A stretch of 64,000 nucleotides of DNA from assembly GCA_034440635.1 (NCBI GenBank), contig JAOTON010002068.1, positions 995,001 through 1,059,000 on the forward strand, read 5' to 3'. Numbering within the stretch: the stretch's first letter is position 1; each line of letters starts with the position of its first letter. Source of the stretch: Lepas anatifera (Eukaryota; Arthropoda; Thecostraca; Lepadidae). The notes under the pieces are model-generated. The model worked only from the letters and a program-made list of their open reading frames with translations, searched no databases and was not told the origin of the DNA. The translations under genes were made by a program, and so were the position numbers. Below, in pieces: positions 1 through 9,198 of the stretch.

Positions 1-150
1 AAATCATATCGTGGGGCCGCCGATAGTTTTATCCTGGGGGATGGGAAGCGACATTTCAGGGGGCGCTATCAACCTTTCAGGAGGGCGCCATGGTCATTCC
101 ATGGCGTCGAGGGTCGATCGGTAGGGGGCAGGGAGCTCCATGCGAAACGA
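1..150 (-). mobile_element. Fragment of GGATCC-terminal MITE family
   Basis: Bases about 45-110 are the reverse complement of the left half of the element at 42260-43250: the series 'acatttcaggggg', 'caacctttcagg', 'ggcgccatgg' and 'gagggtcgatcg' occurs in the same order in both. No terminal GGATCC repeat is seen here, so the copy is truncated or runs off the window start. It is non-coding. Confidence 0.6.
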
Positions 151-1074
151 AGCAGGTTCCCCTAACCTTAGGTCACGGTAAAGTAGCCGTATTATTTTAA
201 GATAAGTGGTATAAGACAAACCATATCATTCTAAGATATCAGTCTTGGCTCAATTTAGACAATTATGCTGGCGTTCTCTCAGATTTTCCATAAATGGGCT
301 TGATTGATGGTTATCATTACCAGACGCAAGGGGGTTATTCCGACCATGCCCCCCAAACGCTGAAAGGTGGGCCATCTTATCTCCCCCCCTCCCAGGACGG
401 TGAATGGAATAATTTTTTATAGCCCTACGAGCACACTTACATGCATAACGATAGGATTTAAAGCAAATATTTTTTTCGTGGTTGACTGGAGTATTCTTAT
501 ACTACTTTCGTATCAGATGGAAAGATAGGAGAAAAGAGTACTGAGGAGCCCATTTCCGGCTGTCCCGCTCTCATATCTGAAGCTGAAGACCGACTGGTCC
601 CTCCATAGAATTCGGCCAATGTATTACCTAGTCCTGGCATTGCCCGGCAACCGAAAGCTCTGCACAACCAGTTAAATAACACTCAGTGAGCGGGCTTTTT
701 TGGAAAACTGCAGCGATGGACTAAGGAGTGCGCTGGTCAAAATGGATTTTGTGGCCAATGAAGACTATGGAAGCCTTGCTTTTTTCTCCATCATGTACTT
801 ACAGCGGAAAAAATAGCGGCTGAACGCTATCATACAAAAGGAGCTCACCAAGTTTTCAAGAACGTCTTCATGGCATATATTGGACAAAACAATTTCGGTA
901 AATAAACTCATGATTGACTTCTTAACCCTATTTCCCACGGGCTCCCGGCTACCCCTATTTCCAACAGGGGAGGGGGCAAATCCTGCCTCCCACCCCTAAG
1001 ATCTCGAAATCTACCCGGCCGGTTTTAGAAATTAAAACTGCAATCGATTGCTCTAGCGCGAAACTCGATTTTGA
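151..1074. other. No recognisable gene
   Basis: This is mixed-composition sequence with stops in all frames at short intervals. A 61-codon open frame on the minus strand (497-682) has no family signature I can recognise and no clear splice context. It could be a decayed exon or chance. The stretch just before 1075 may be decayed upstream sequence of the LINE that follows. Confidence 0.6.
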
Positions 1075-1500
1075 AGAAAAAAATTCAAAATTGTTCCCAT
1101 TTAGAAAAAGGGAGACAGGAAAGACCCCCGAAACTATCGCTCTGTTTCACTTCTACCGAGTTTTGGGAAAGTATTGGAAGCCATGGTATTAAATGCGTAC
1201 ACTCATGTTTCTCCTGTCTTCTCCGTCTCACAACACGGATTTTTACCGCGTCGATCGTGTGTTTTGAACCTGGCGACATTCCTCCATGATGCTTGGAGTG
1301 CTATATCGAACGGTTGCCAGACAGACGCCATTTACACGGACTTTTCGACCGCATTTCAGAGCGTGAATCATGAATTGTTACACAACTACGAACCTCGTAC
1401 CACTTGAGCGGAAAAATTATCGATTGGTTCGTTTCGTATCTATCCGGCAGGGTATAGAGAGTCATTGTGAATGGGCAAATCTCAGACAAGGGGTGGAAAA
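1075..1500 (+). pseudogene. Broken non-LTR retrotransposon reverse transcriptase (Jockey/CR1-like)
   Basis: This is a decayed fragment of the reverse transcriptase that copies LINE RNA at a nicked target. The frame through 1129-1407 reads from a block resembling 'NYRxxSLLPSFGKVLE' into 'QHGFLPRRSC' and then 'IYTDFSTAF..VNHELL'. The last is RT motif A, including its catalytic aspartate. After about 1380 the frame shifts, and reading resumes from 1386 with 'SGKIIDWFVSYLSGR' and 'VIVNG', typical of the region after motif A. Stops are visible at 1102-1104 and 1455-1457. The YxDD motif, the endonuclease domain and the 3' end are not found. The order and wording of the blocks fit Jockey/CR1-type LINEs; the exact clade is inferred. 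The copy is dead and 5'- and 3'-truncated. Confidence 0.85.
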
Positions 1501-1663
1501 AAACCGCCAACTCGCCAACCAGGGCTAGGGACAGAACTTGGCTAGTGAAAATATTTAGTGCGACAGATAACGTCCACCAAATTGGAACTCCAGTAGCCGC
1601 CGAGAAAACAAAAAAGCTCCCAGGGAGCCGGTCTTTACGCTGCTATATTTTTCTCGATACACA
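1501..1663. other. Unassigned spacer between RT fragment and MITE
   Basis: Open reading continues briefly past the RT fragment, but no further RT block is recognisable. I see no other feature. Confidence 0.5.
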
Positions 1664-1932
1664 GGCAGATCCAGGAGGCAAGGGGGCACTTGACACCCCT
1701 CCCCTCCACACACTCCCATAAGCCCTCGCCTCCACCTGAAAATGTCACGGGTCCCCTGAAATATTGGTGGCGCAATCTGAAATGCCCCTCCCACTCCCAC
1801 CCCTTCAGTATGCAGGTATCGCGCCCCCACAATAGGTTTTTGTCGTACAGAAAGGTATCCTCATTGCCCCGATGGCGCCCCAGCTTATACGCCCCCTTTT
1901 TCACGCGATCGGAAATCCTGGATCCGCCTATT
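1664..1932 (-). mobile_element. GGATCC-terminal MITE, complete short copy
   Basis: Inverted ends are visible: 'ggcagatccagg' at about 1664-1675 and 'cctggatccgcc' at about 1917-1928. The interior matches the family by order of motifs (cctgaaa..gtc, a 'atgcaggtatcg' stretch, 'aataggttttt', 'gatcggaaatcctgg'). It is the same family as 42260-43250 and the block before each satellite array. At about 270 bp without an open frame it is a non-autonomous DNA transposon. Target duplication is not clear. Orientation is assigned arbitrarily. Confidence 0.7.
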
Positions 1933-2049
1933 ACACGATGATAATAATTGTTGGGGTTTAACGACGCACCAACTGCCAGGGTCATACGGCGTTGCCAACT
2001 CTCACCCTGTTGGAAGGGATTTTGGGGATCAGATCGACTTATTCAGAGG

Positions 2050-2121
2050 CTCCGCCGGGACTTGAACCCGGGACCGGTGGCTTAGAAGACAAGGGTGCTA
2101 TCCACTAAGCCACTTCATCCC
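2050..2121 (-). pseudogene. tRNA-like head of SINE (Arg-TCT-like relic)
   Basis: The T-arm is intact: stem ccggg/cccgg around loop ttcaagt. A seven-base loop 'cttctaa' (plus positions 2082-2088) would give anticodon TCT. The anticodon stem pairs at only about three of five positions, and the 5' acceptor strand (around ggatgaag) does not pair with the 3' strand cggagcc. This is therefore not a working tRNA but the promoter head of the SINE. Confidence 0.65.
2058..2112 (-). promoter_or_regulatory. Internal pol III promoter boxes A and B of the SINE
   Basis: On the minus strand, tggcttagtggatagc (about 2112-2097) fits the A box and ggttcaagtcc (2068-2058) fits the B box. Both are close to the tRNA consensus, so the promoter is better preserved than the tRNA fold. 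Confidence 0.7.
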
Positions 2122-2229
2122 CCTATATTACGATGAGGATTCAATAGATAGGACTTTCTGGCGAATGAAATAAGTGAATGACAATTGTCTAATTAGTAGT
2201 CACGTTCCTTTGCTGTTTTTCTACGGCAG

Positions 2230-2341
2230 CGCTGCGGAGGGCAATGACCTTGACAGTGACGATCGGCGACAGCCAGACTTGCCGGATATACAGGGCCCGG
2301 CCAGCCCCGACGGCAAATCTGAACATCTGTTCACCGTCTGA
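2230..2341 (+). other. Weak candidate for a terminal coding exon
   Basis: A pyrimidine-rich run followed by CAG at 2227-2229 resembles a 3' splice site. The frame starting at 2231 is open for 36 codons to TGA at 2339-2341 and encodes an acidic, charged peptide (..NDLDSDDRRQPDLPD..). An AATAAA lies about 200 bases downstream, near 2544. No domain is recognised. The other frame (2244-2441) is open for 65 codons, so the choice of frame is not secure. This may be chance or a decayed element. Confidence 0.18.
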
Positions 2342-3822
2342 AGTCACTGTTCACTGCCGAAGACATTGGGATGTTCCTCTTGCGAAAATCCGAGAGCTTT
2401 TGATGCCAGGTGCTTTGTCAAAAATTACCCAAGTCAAATGACGCAAGGGATTGAAACACGCGAGTCATAATTGTCGTAAACAAGAATAAGGCAGTAATAG
2501 TGCATTATATCCATACATGTATTTCGTACACTGGTACACTTGGAATAAAACCAAACACATAAAAATGGGATGAAACATGGTGATGGAATACAATCGGGCG
2601 AGTGATGAATAGCGGAAAAACGGGCACCCACGGCCGAACGCAGGGGCAGGGGATCTCGCTCCGGCGCGGGGGCCGTTCGTTCATTCGTTACATATTTCTG
2701 TCTTTTATCTTGGGTATTTCTCAAGGCCAGTTAGCATTTCCTGAAAAAATGTCTGGCAACAAACGCTCTCGTATTTTCGCTAGAGTGCCTCAAACATCTC
2801 CAAACTTCCGTTGCCTTATGTCGTTTGTAGGTCGTTTGTAAATGCTTATAACTTGATTCATCGAGTAGGTCGGCGTGTGAAAATTGTTTTAGCGTAATGA
2901 TACTAATAGCAGCAGACTGGCAAGTACCGCCTTGGGTCCTAGCGTTGGACAGAACTTGCTAAAAGTGCTCAAAATAGAATGCGGCATGTCTGCCTTTGTA
3001 CATTTAGGTATCTTCATACGTACTGCCTTCGTACAGCAGCAATCTGCGACCGCACACTGCTAAAGGAAGGAAGATAGGTAAATGGATGGGAGAGCAATTC
3101 AAAGTTTCCTTAACTGCTCCAAAAAGGGTAAAGGCTGCCCCAAACTGGTTGATCTTCCGCAAGGCCTGGCTGACCCAATGAGCTCTTGTCAAAACCTGTC
3201 ATGCTGTAAAGAACCTGCCATGCCGATTCGGCCATGACCCCCAAAGCAATAAAATGGTCCAAATCCTCTTCTGACCTGTTCCCTAGCCTAGTAGTGTTTC
3301 ATAATTGATCAATTGGGGAACCGTTCATCAATAAAACTATTTTTTGATTGTTTTTGTTCATTTGCAAGGTATTTAATGGATAGTGCAAAATTTATTGGTT
3401 GCACCAGATAAATTCTATCCATTGATTCCGTCAGTCAGTACTTTCTATAGAAAGTATACTCAAGTATATCTGACCTTTTCTCATGTGGATGGGCTTGGCT
3501 TCCACCTAAGCAACCTGCTGGATCTGCACCAGTCTGCAAATTTATTTGACTTACATGGCATCTCCACTATTCATGTGGCTATTCTGAAGCCGGTCGTAAT
3601 GAAGATTAAAAAGTATGGCAGCAAGCCAGACGAGTCGCACCAGCTATCTAACATTCTCGCACCGCCAGCCACCAAAAATTTGCACCAATCTGCCATATAC
3701 CAGTGAGAAAAACGCACCCATTTCTTCCCACACGATGCAATGCTACCTCTCTTATTAGTTAGATAGTTAAGGACTTTTATAAGGCGCTCTCCTATGTCTT
3801 TATAACCATTCAGCCATAATAT
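2342..3822. other. No recognisable gene
   Basis: No feature with support. Open frames (for example 2434-2724 minus, 3383-3706 plus) have no recognisable domain. The phrase 'gcaccagtctgcaaattt' near 3527 resembles 'gcaccagtcttgcaaattt' near 36950, on the other side of the satellite block. Confidence 0.55.
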
Positions 3823-4165
3823 GTCAGAAGCCGGTGACGAACGAAGTAAGAAACGGCTTCTATTCTGACAGTTTTTCCGGTCTCGTCGTGGTTGTCTGTT
3901 GTTGTCAGAAGCCGGTGACGAACGAAGTAAGAAACGGCTTCTATTCTGACAGTTTTTCCGGTCTCGTCGTCAGAAGCCGGTGACGAACGAAGTGAGAAAC
4001 GGCTTCTATACTGACAGTTTTTCGTTCTCTGTCAGAAGCCGGTGACGAACGAAGTAAGAAACGGCTTCTATTCTGACAGTTTTTCCGGTCTCGTCGTGGT
4101 CAGAAGCCGGTGACGAACGAAGTAAGAAACGGCTTCTATTCTGACAGTTTTTCCGGTCTCGTCGT
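3823..4165 (+). repeat. Tandem hairpin repeat, five copies
   Basis: Five copies begin near 3823, 3904, 3969, 4031 and 4099 (spacing 62-81 bp). Each is an imperfect inverted repeat: gtcagaagccg, a loop of about 19 bases (gacgaacgaagt..), then cggcttct-att-ctgac, followed by 'agtttttccggtctcgtcgt'. The sequence is non-coding. The same repeat is present twice at 9049-9190 and absent from most other satellite units. It lies just upstream of the (TTG)n tract that opens the AT-rich core. Confidence 0.85.
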
Positions 4166-4182
4166 TGTCTGTTGTTGTTGTT

Positions 4183-5085
4183 GTTGTTGTCTGTTCTGAG
4201 CGCTGGTATCAGAGACCTAAAACTTTTGTGGATAGAAGGCACTTCCAATTGAATAAGCACCACGATTGTCAATTTTCAAAATTTTCAAAATTTTGCCCAG
4301 AATTTTGCATTATGTGATTTTTAACTTTTATTTTTCTATTTTTTGCTAATTCATCTAGACTCTTCAAATTTGCACCCTTTTACATCAGGGAAATTTGTAG
4401 TTCACACAAAAAGTTAAAGAGAAAAAGTTTTAAGTTTAAGTCTCTAAATTAACTTTTAAACTTTACACCCTAAATTTGACATAAAACTCATGGTCTAAAC
4501 TATAGGCTCGAAATATCTGAAGCTACGGCAGTTCAGGTTCTAAGTCAAATATCCACTTATAGGCCTGTTTGTGCAGTTCTGCACAAACACAAAAACAAAA
4601 TGAAAACGGAAATTTGAGGGTCCTTTTTGGGCTATTCCGTGAAGGTCTGTATTTCCCAAAATATCATTCAAAGCCTTATTTCTTCGGATCTAATTAATAA
4701 AATTTAGTTTCGATTTAAGATAATAAAAGAGAATAGCCTCCTCTATTATATATTTAGAGATAAAAACTTTCAGACTGAAACTTTCTATTTTATAGGCAAA
4801 AATAAATTATACGTTTTTAAACTTTTTATTCTCAGCCCCCTGGTTTCCAGAACATGATAGCTAGGGTATTGAACTTAACACGGCTGGATAGCAAACTTCG
4901 GTGCCGTCATTTTTCTCACTCATACCCCCCAGTTATCTCTTACGGCATGCGAGCTATAAGTCGTAAAATACATTTCAAAGTGGTAATTTTATCGGTTCAT
5001 TTTTGCTTCACACCGGGGTTTAGGGTGGTTAGAGTCATTGCAGGGAAATTAAATTTTGCATGCAGCTAGGTAAGAGACATATCTT
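4183..5085 (+). repeat. AT-rich core, outermost divergent copy (unit 0)
   Basis: It starts with the (TTG)n/'ctgttctgagcgctgg' junction and follows the same order as the cores at 9199, 13714, 17990, 22267, 26581 and 33361, ending near 'gcatgcagctaggtaagagacat'. It is visibly more diverged than units 2-5; for example, the central palindrome is broken by a t. After about 5086 it leaves the shared sequence. It has no coding capacity beyond short chance frames. Confidence 0.8.
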
Positions 5086-5455
5086 GCCATTGCAACAGGT
5101 TGCATATCATTGCAACACCAGTCTACCTTTACTTAAATGTAATACATCATGCTAGTATGTTTCCAGCTCGAAACCTCACCCCGCCGTTCGGCCGTAGCGT
5201 CGCTGCGGGCGGCGCACTGGTAGCTGCTATGCGAGACAGATGTCATAGCTATGTACGCATGCTATAGACCAGCGCGAATGCCCGGTGGTGGCAGGGTAGT
5301 CTGTCTCGTTTGGGCTCCTCTACTCGTGCGGCGGGCGCGTTGTCTATTAGATATTCATATCAGTCGGCCGGCCGGGTGGCGGCCGTGCGGTAGGGTCCTG
5401 CGCGCTGTGGCGACTTGCGACGAATAAAAAACCAAAATGGTGGTCAGGAACTGGT
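5086..5455. other. GC- and CpG-rich spacer, no gene seen
   Basis: From about 5170 to 5420 the sequence is rich in CpG (ccgttcggccgtagcgtcgctgc and similar), in contrast to the AT-rich core before it. The equivalent position in later units also has a short CpG-rich patch (near 10190-10240). No start, splice or RNA signature is convincing. Confidence 0.5.
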
Positions 5456-5479
5456 TTGCTTGTTTGGTTTGTTGTGTTT

Positions 5480-5670
5480 TGTTTCTTTACGTGTGTCCGA
5501 ATCTTACTGTGTATGTGTGTAATACGTCCGGTAAAAGTGATGTGTTTTATGAGAGAGATAAGAGAGGCCCCACCACTTAAGCCTTCGGGCTTTTGCGTCA
5601 ATCTCTTTGTTATACCTGTCATATTGTTTCCGTCCAATAAAAAGTTTAACATCTATCTATCTGTCTACCC
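5480..5670 (+). mobile_element. Possible 3' end of a LINE or related retroposon
   Basis: A short hairpin with a TTCG loop (aagcc-ttcg-ggctt, 5579-5592) is followed by AATAAA near 5637 and a short ATCT repeat (about 5650-5667). A stem-loop plus microsatellite tail is typical of CR1-like LINE 3' ends. No RT coding is attached, so this is a 5'-truncated remnant if real. Confidence 0.35.
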
Positions 5671-5817
5671 GCTAGTTAATGCATTCTCTAACCATAGGTA
5701 ACACTGGTTAAAGGATCCACCGTTGCACACAATTTCTTCCCCAGCCGAATAAACCTCTTTGTGGTCATACCATGACACGTGACTCCTTGCACTGCCTGCT
5801 TAAATCAACTGTATAAG
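5671..5817. other. Short unassigned spacer before first array
   Basis: Nothing recognised. Confidence 0.5.
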
Positions 5818-7590
5818 CAGTGGCGGATCCAGGCCATTAGTATGGGGGTGGGACTAAGGAGGTGGAGCATAGGCGGATCCAAGACATCAGTACCGGAGTG
5901 GGGCGAGGGAGCTCGAGCATAGGCGGATCCAGGACATCAGTACGGGGTGGGGCTAAGGAGTTCGAGCATAGGTGGATCCAATACATGAGGACGGGGTTGG
6001 GGCTAGGGAGCTCGAGCATAGGCGGATCCAGGACATCAGTACGGGGGTGGGGCTAAGGACCTCGAGCATATGCGGATCCAAGACAGTACGGAGGTGGGGC
6101 TACGGAGTTTGAGCATAGGCGGATCCAGGACATCAGTAAGGGAGTGGGGCTAAGGAGCTCGAGCATAGGCGGATCCAGGACATCAGTAAGGGGGTGGGGC
6201 TAAGGAGCTCGAGCATAGGCGGATCCAGGACATCAGTAGGGGTAGGGCTAAGGAGCTCGAGCATAGGCGGATCCAGGACATCAGTACGGGGATGGACATA
6301 AGGAGCTCGAGCATAGGCGGATCCAGGACATCAGTTCGGGGTGGGGCTAAGGAGCTCGAGCAGAGGCGGACCCAGGACATCAGTACGGGGGTGGGGCTAA
6401 GGAGCTCGATCATAGGCGGATCCAAGACATCAGTACCGGAGTGGGGCGAGGGAGCTCGAGCATAGGCGGATCCAGGACATCAGTACGGGGTGGGGCTAAG
6501 GAGGTCGAGCATAGGTGGATTCAATACATGAGGACGGGGTTGGGGCTAGGGAGCTCGAGCATAGGCGGATCCAGGACATCAGTACGGGGGTGGGGCTAAG
6601 GACCTCGAGCATAGGCGGATCCAAGACAGTACGGAGGTGGGGCTACGGAGTTTGAGCATAGGCGGATCCAGGACATCAGTAAGGGAGTGGGGCTAAGGAG
6701 CTCGAGCATAGGCGGATCCAGGACATCAGTAAGGGGGTGGGGCTAAGGAGCTCGAGCATAGGCGGATCCAGGACATCAGTAGGGATAGGGCTAAGGAGCT
6801 CTAGCATAGGCGGATCCATGACATCAGTTCGGGGGTGGGGCTAAGGAGCTCGAGCATAGGCGGATCCAGGACATCAGTGCGGGGGTGGGGCTCCGGAGCT
6901 CGAGTAAAGGCGGATCCAGGACATCAGTACGGGGGGTGGGGCTAAGGAGATGGAGCATAGGCGGATCCAGGACATCAGTACGGAGGTGGGGCTAAGAAGT
7001 TAGAGCATAGGCCGATCCAGGGCATCAGTACGGGGGTGGGGCTAAGGAAATCGAGCATAGACGGATCCAGGACATCAGTACGGGGGTGGGGCTAAGGAGC
7101 TCGAGCAAAAGCAGATCCAGGACATCAGTACGGGGGTAGAGGCTAAGGAATTCGAGCATAAGCGGATCCAGCATATCAGTACGGAGATGGGACTAAGGAG
7201 CTCAGGCATAGGCGGATATAGGTCATCAGTTCGGGGGGTGGGGCTAAGGAGCTCGAGCATAAGCGGATCCAGGACATCAGTACGGGGTGGTGCTAAGGAA
7301 ATCGAGCATAGGCGGATCCAGGAAATCAGTATGGGGGTGGGGCTAGTTGGCTCGCGCATAAGCGGATTCAGGACATCAGTACGTGGGTGGGGCTCGGGAG
7401 CTCGAGCATATGCGGATCCAGGACATCAGTAGGGGTAGGGACTAAGGAGTTCAAGCATAGGCGGATCCAGGGCAGTATAGAGGTGGGGCTACGGAGTTCG
7501 AGCATAGGCAGATCCAGGACATATGTAAGGGGGTGGCGTAAGGAGCTCGAGCATAGGCGGATCCAGGACATCAGTTCGGTGGTGGGGCTG
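5818..7590 (+). repeat. Minisatellite array 1 (about 50-bp monomer)
   Basis: The monomer is about 48-50 bp, built around gcataggcggatccaggac, atcagtacgggggtgggg and ctaaggagctcga. It contains GGATCC, GAGCTC and CTCGAG sites and a strong G bias on this strand. The first monomer opens with cagtggcggatccagg, which looks like a transposon end. Variant monomers recur in order: the run starting 'aagacatcagtaccgga' at 5881 repeats at 6424, giving an internal higher-order period of about 543 bp. It is non-coding; open frames across it are by-products of the period. Confidence 0.95.
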
Positions 7591-7732
7591 AGGTTTCAAA
7601 CTGGGGCATAACTCGGTAACAAATAGGCTGAATTGGGTGAAAATCTGCAGGTATAGGTGAAATACCGTCGGAAAACCCATCATATTTTATATTAAATCTC
7701 CTTTCTTCTCGTCATGCCCAGTCTTTATTTAA

Positions 7733-8757
7733 CCCGCGCCCCACCGGGGGTCCGGCGCCACCTTCGCCCCACCGGGGGGCCATCGATGGCCCCCCTCTAA
7801 CTCCGAAAATATGGGCGTTAGCGCAAATCTGCAAAGTGCAATAGAAAGCTCGCGTGAATTCAGTAAGAAATTACTTCGCATGTTTTAGTGCTCAGGTCAA
7901 TGGTTTGACCTCCAGAGGTCAAATTAGGTCAAGATCGGCTATTTTCACTCAAATATGCAATGATTAAGCAAACTGGGCATAACTCTTATGTCATTAGAGC
8001 TATTGAGGCCTGGTAAAGTACATTTGATAGCAAATTGCCAGTACTTTTTCCGCTATGTTGAACGTAAAGACCTCCCGCCATTGGTTTGACCGCCAGAGGT
8101 CACCTCGTGACCTAATATGACCTGAGGTCACGAAAGGTCAAAAAGTGACCTTGCCGTATATCAAATGAAAGCCAGTGACACGACAAACACGATGGTGTTT
8201 GTTTCACCGCTCTAGCTCAATTAGGTCAAAAGTTATTGTCAAAATACTGTTTTTGACCTCTGGTGACCTTGGATGACCTTAGAAAAGTCAAAGGGCAAAT
8301 ATGACCAATGGGATCCGTGAAAGGGTGTCCAAAAACGTTGTTCTGAGCAGTCTGAGTATTTGCAATCATTTTTGTGGCTTTTATATCATGAAATAGCTTT
8401 TCCCAATGCTTTTCCAATGGGAGAGGTCGCCTCGTGACCTGACCTCAGGGCACGAAATCGAAAAATCCCGGATATACACCTTGTAGACCCTGGAGGGGTC
8501 ATGAAATGTAGGAAGTTTCAAATCGATCGACTTTGAAATGTAGCTCTTACAGAGCTCTAAAGATGAAGTGAGGTGACCTTGGTTGACCTCGTCTGGTGAC
8601 CTGACCTTGGGTGACCCGGGTTAAAAAATTTCAGGGATGATGGGAAAATGATGCAGTGAGAGGTAGAGCCCTCAACCGCGGTGCTGCGCCTCGTCGTTTT
8701 TCTGCTATCCCGGAAAAACCTTAGGGGGGCCATCGATGGCCCCCGGTGGGGCGAGGG
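7733..8757 (+). mobile_element. T1a element copy 1 (TTAA-target, about 1.02 kb)
   Basis: It is flanked by TTAA at 7729-7732 and 8758-8761. The ends are cccgcgccccaccggggg and ccggtggggcgaggg, inverted repeats with one or two differences. Near each end lies a palindrome centred on ccatcgatgg with long G/C arms (about 7774-7795 and 8724-8744). The interior is dense in TGACC/AGGTCA half sites and has no open frame for a transposase. The neighbouring satellite unit has the uninterrupted site (ttgcTTAAcaaaac, 13410-13413), which shows the TTAA duplication. TTAA targets are known for the piggyBac and Kolobok superfamilies; which applies is not decided here. Confidence 0.92.
7916..7931 (+). promoter_or_regulatory. 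Perfect DR4 nuclear-receptor-type half-site pair inside T1a
   Basis: AGGTCA, spacer aatt, AGGTCA. It is conserved at 40108-40123 and 54238-54253 in the other T1a copies. A direct repeat with a four-base spacer matches the known DR4 class bound by some nuclear-receptor dimers. Binding is inferred only. Confidence 0.55.
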
Positions 8758-9048
8758 TTAACAAAACAAACATTATGCGTGTGTTTATTTATTTGATGAC
8801 ATGAACAGAGGGCAAGCGTGGTGCAGTATGCAGAGACATGCTAATTTAGGAAAACATGGGCCTAGACAGGGGATTGAATGGAGCCATAATGAGAACACAA
8901 AACCTAAAACTCCAACATTGCGTTGTTATAAGTATCAAACTGCTGAAAAAAGCTCGCCTGTCAATCGAACTGTTTGGCTAACGTACATTGTCACCGGCTT
9001 CTCCTGCGCCAGAGCGGCACCTGCCGAGGCCGCAGGCCGAGGTTGTCT

Positions 9049-9190
9049 GTCAGAAGCCGGTGACGAACGAAGTAAGAAACGGCTTCTATTCTGACAGTTT
9101 TTCCGGTCTCGTCGTCGTCGTTGTCAGAAGCCGGTGACGAACGAAGTAAGAAACGGCTTCTATTCTGACAGTTTTTCCGGTCTCGTCGTC
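9049..9190 (+). repeat. Hairpin repeat, two copies (unit 1)
   Basis: Copies begin at 9049 and 9123 and match the array at 3823-4165. Just upstream (about 8989-9001) is gtcaccggcttct, the exact reverse complement of agaagccggtgac in the hairpin unit, so a 13-bp inverted partner is present. That partner is kept in the units that have lost the hairpins. Confidence 0.85.
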
Positions 9191-9198
9191 TGTTGTTG

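Larger units (their letters stand above)
1938..2124 (-). mobile_element. tRNA-derived SINE
   Basis: Read on the minus strand it starts with a tRNA-like head (about 2121 down to 2050), continues into a unique body and ends in an AT-rich tail near 1940 (taaaccccaacaattattat). The head keeps both pol III promoter boxes. The flanks carry a near-duplicate, 'attacacgatga' at 1930-1941 and 'attacgatga' at 2127-2136, as expected for target-primed insertion, although the copies differ by two bases. A LINE partner sharing the tail is not visible here. The body and tail (..gtgcgtcgttaaacccc) look like a conserved SINE tail, but I cannot name the family. Confidence 0.7.

Noticed and set aside
2041..2124. 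Functional tRNA gene on the minus strand
   Set aside because: The acceptor stem is unpaired and the anticodon stem poor. The head continues into a SINE body and tail.
3823..4165. Rho-independent-type terminators in the hairpin array
   Set aside because: The stems are followed by a short T run, but the context is a eukaryotic tandem repeat with no associated genes.
5818..7590. CRISPR-like regular repeat pattern
   Set aside because: The repeats are contiguous and variable, there are no unique spacers of constant length and no cas genes, and the context is eukaryotic.
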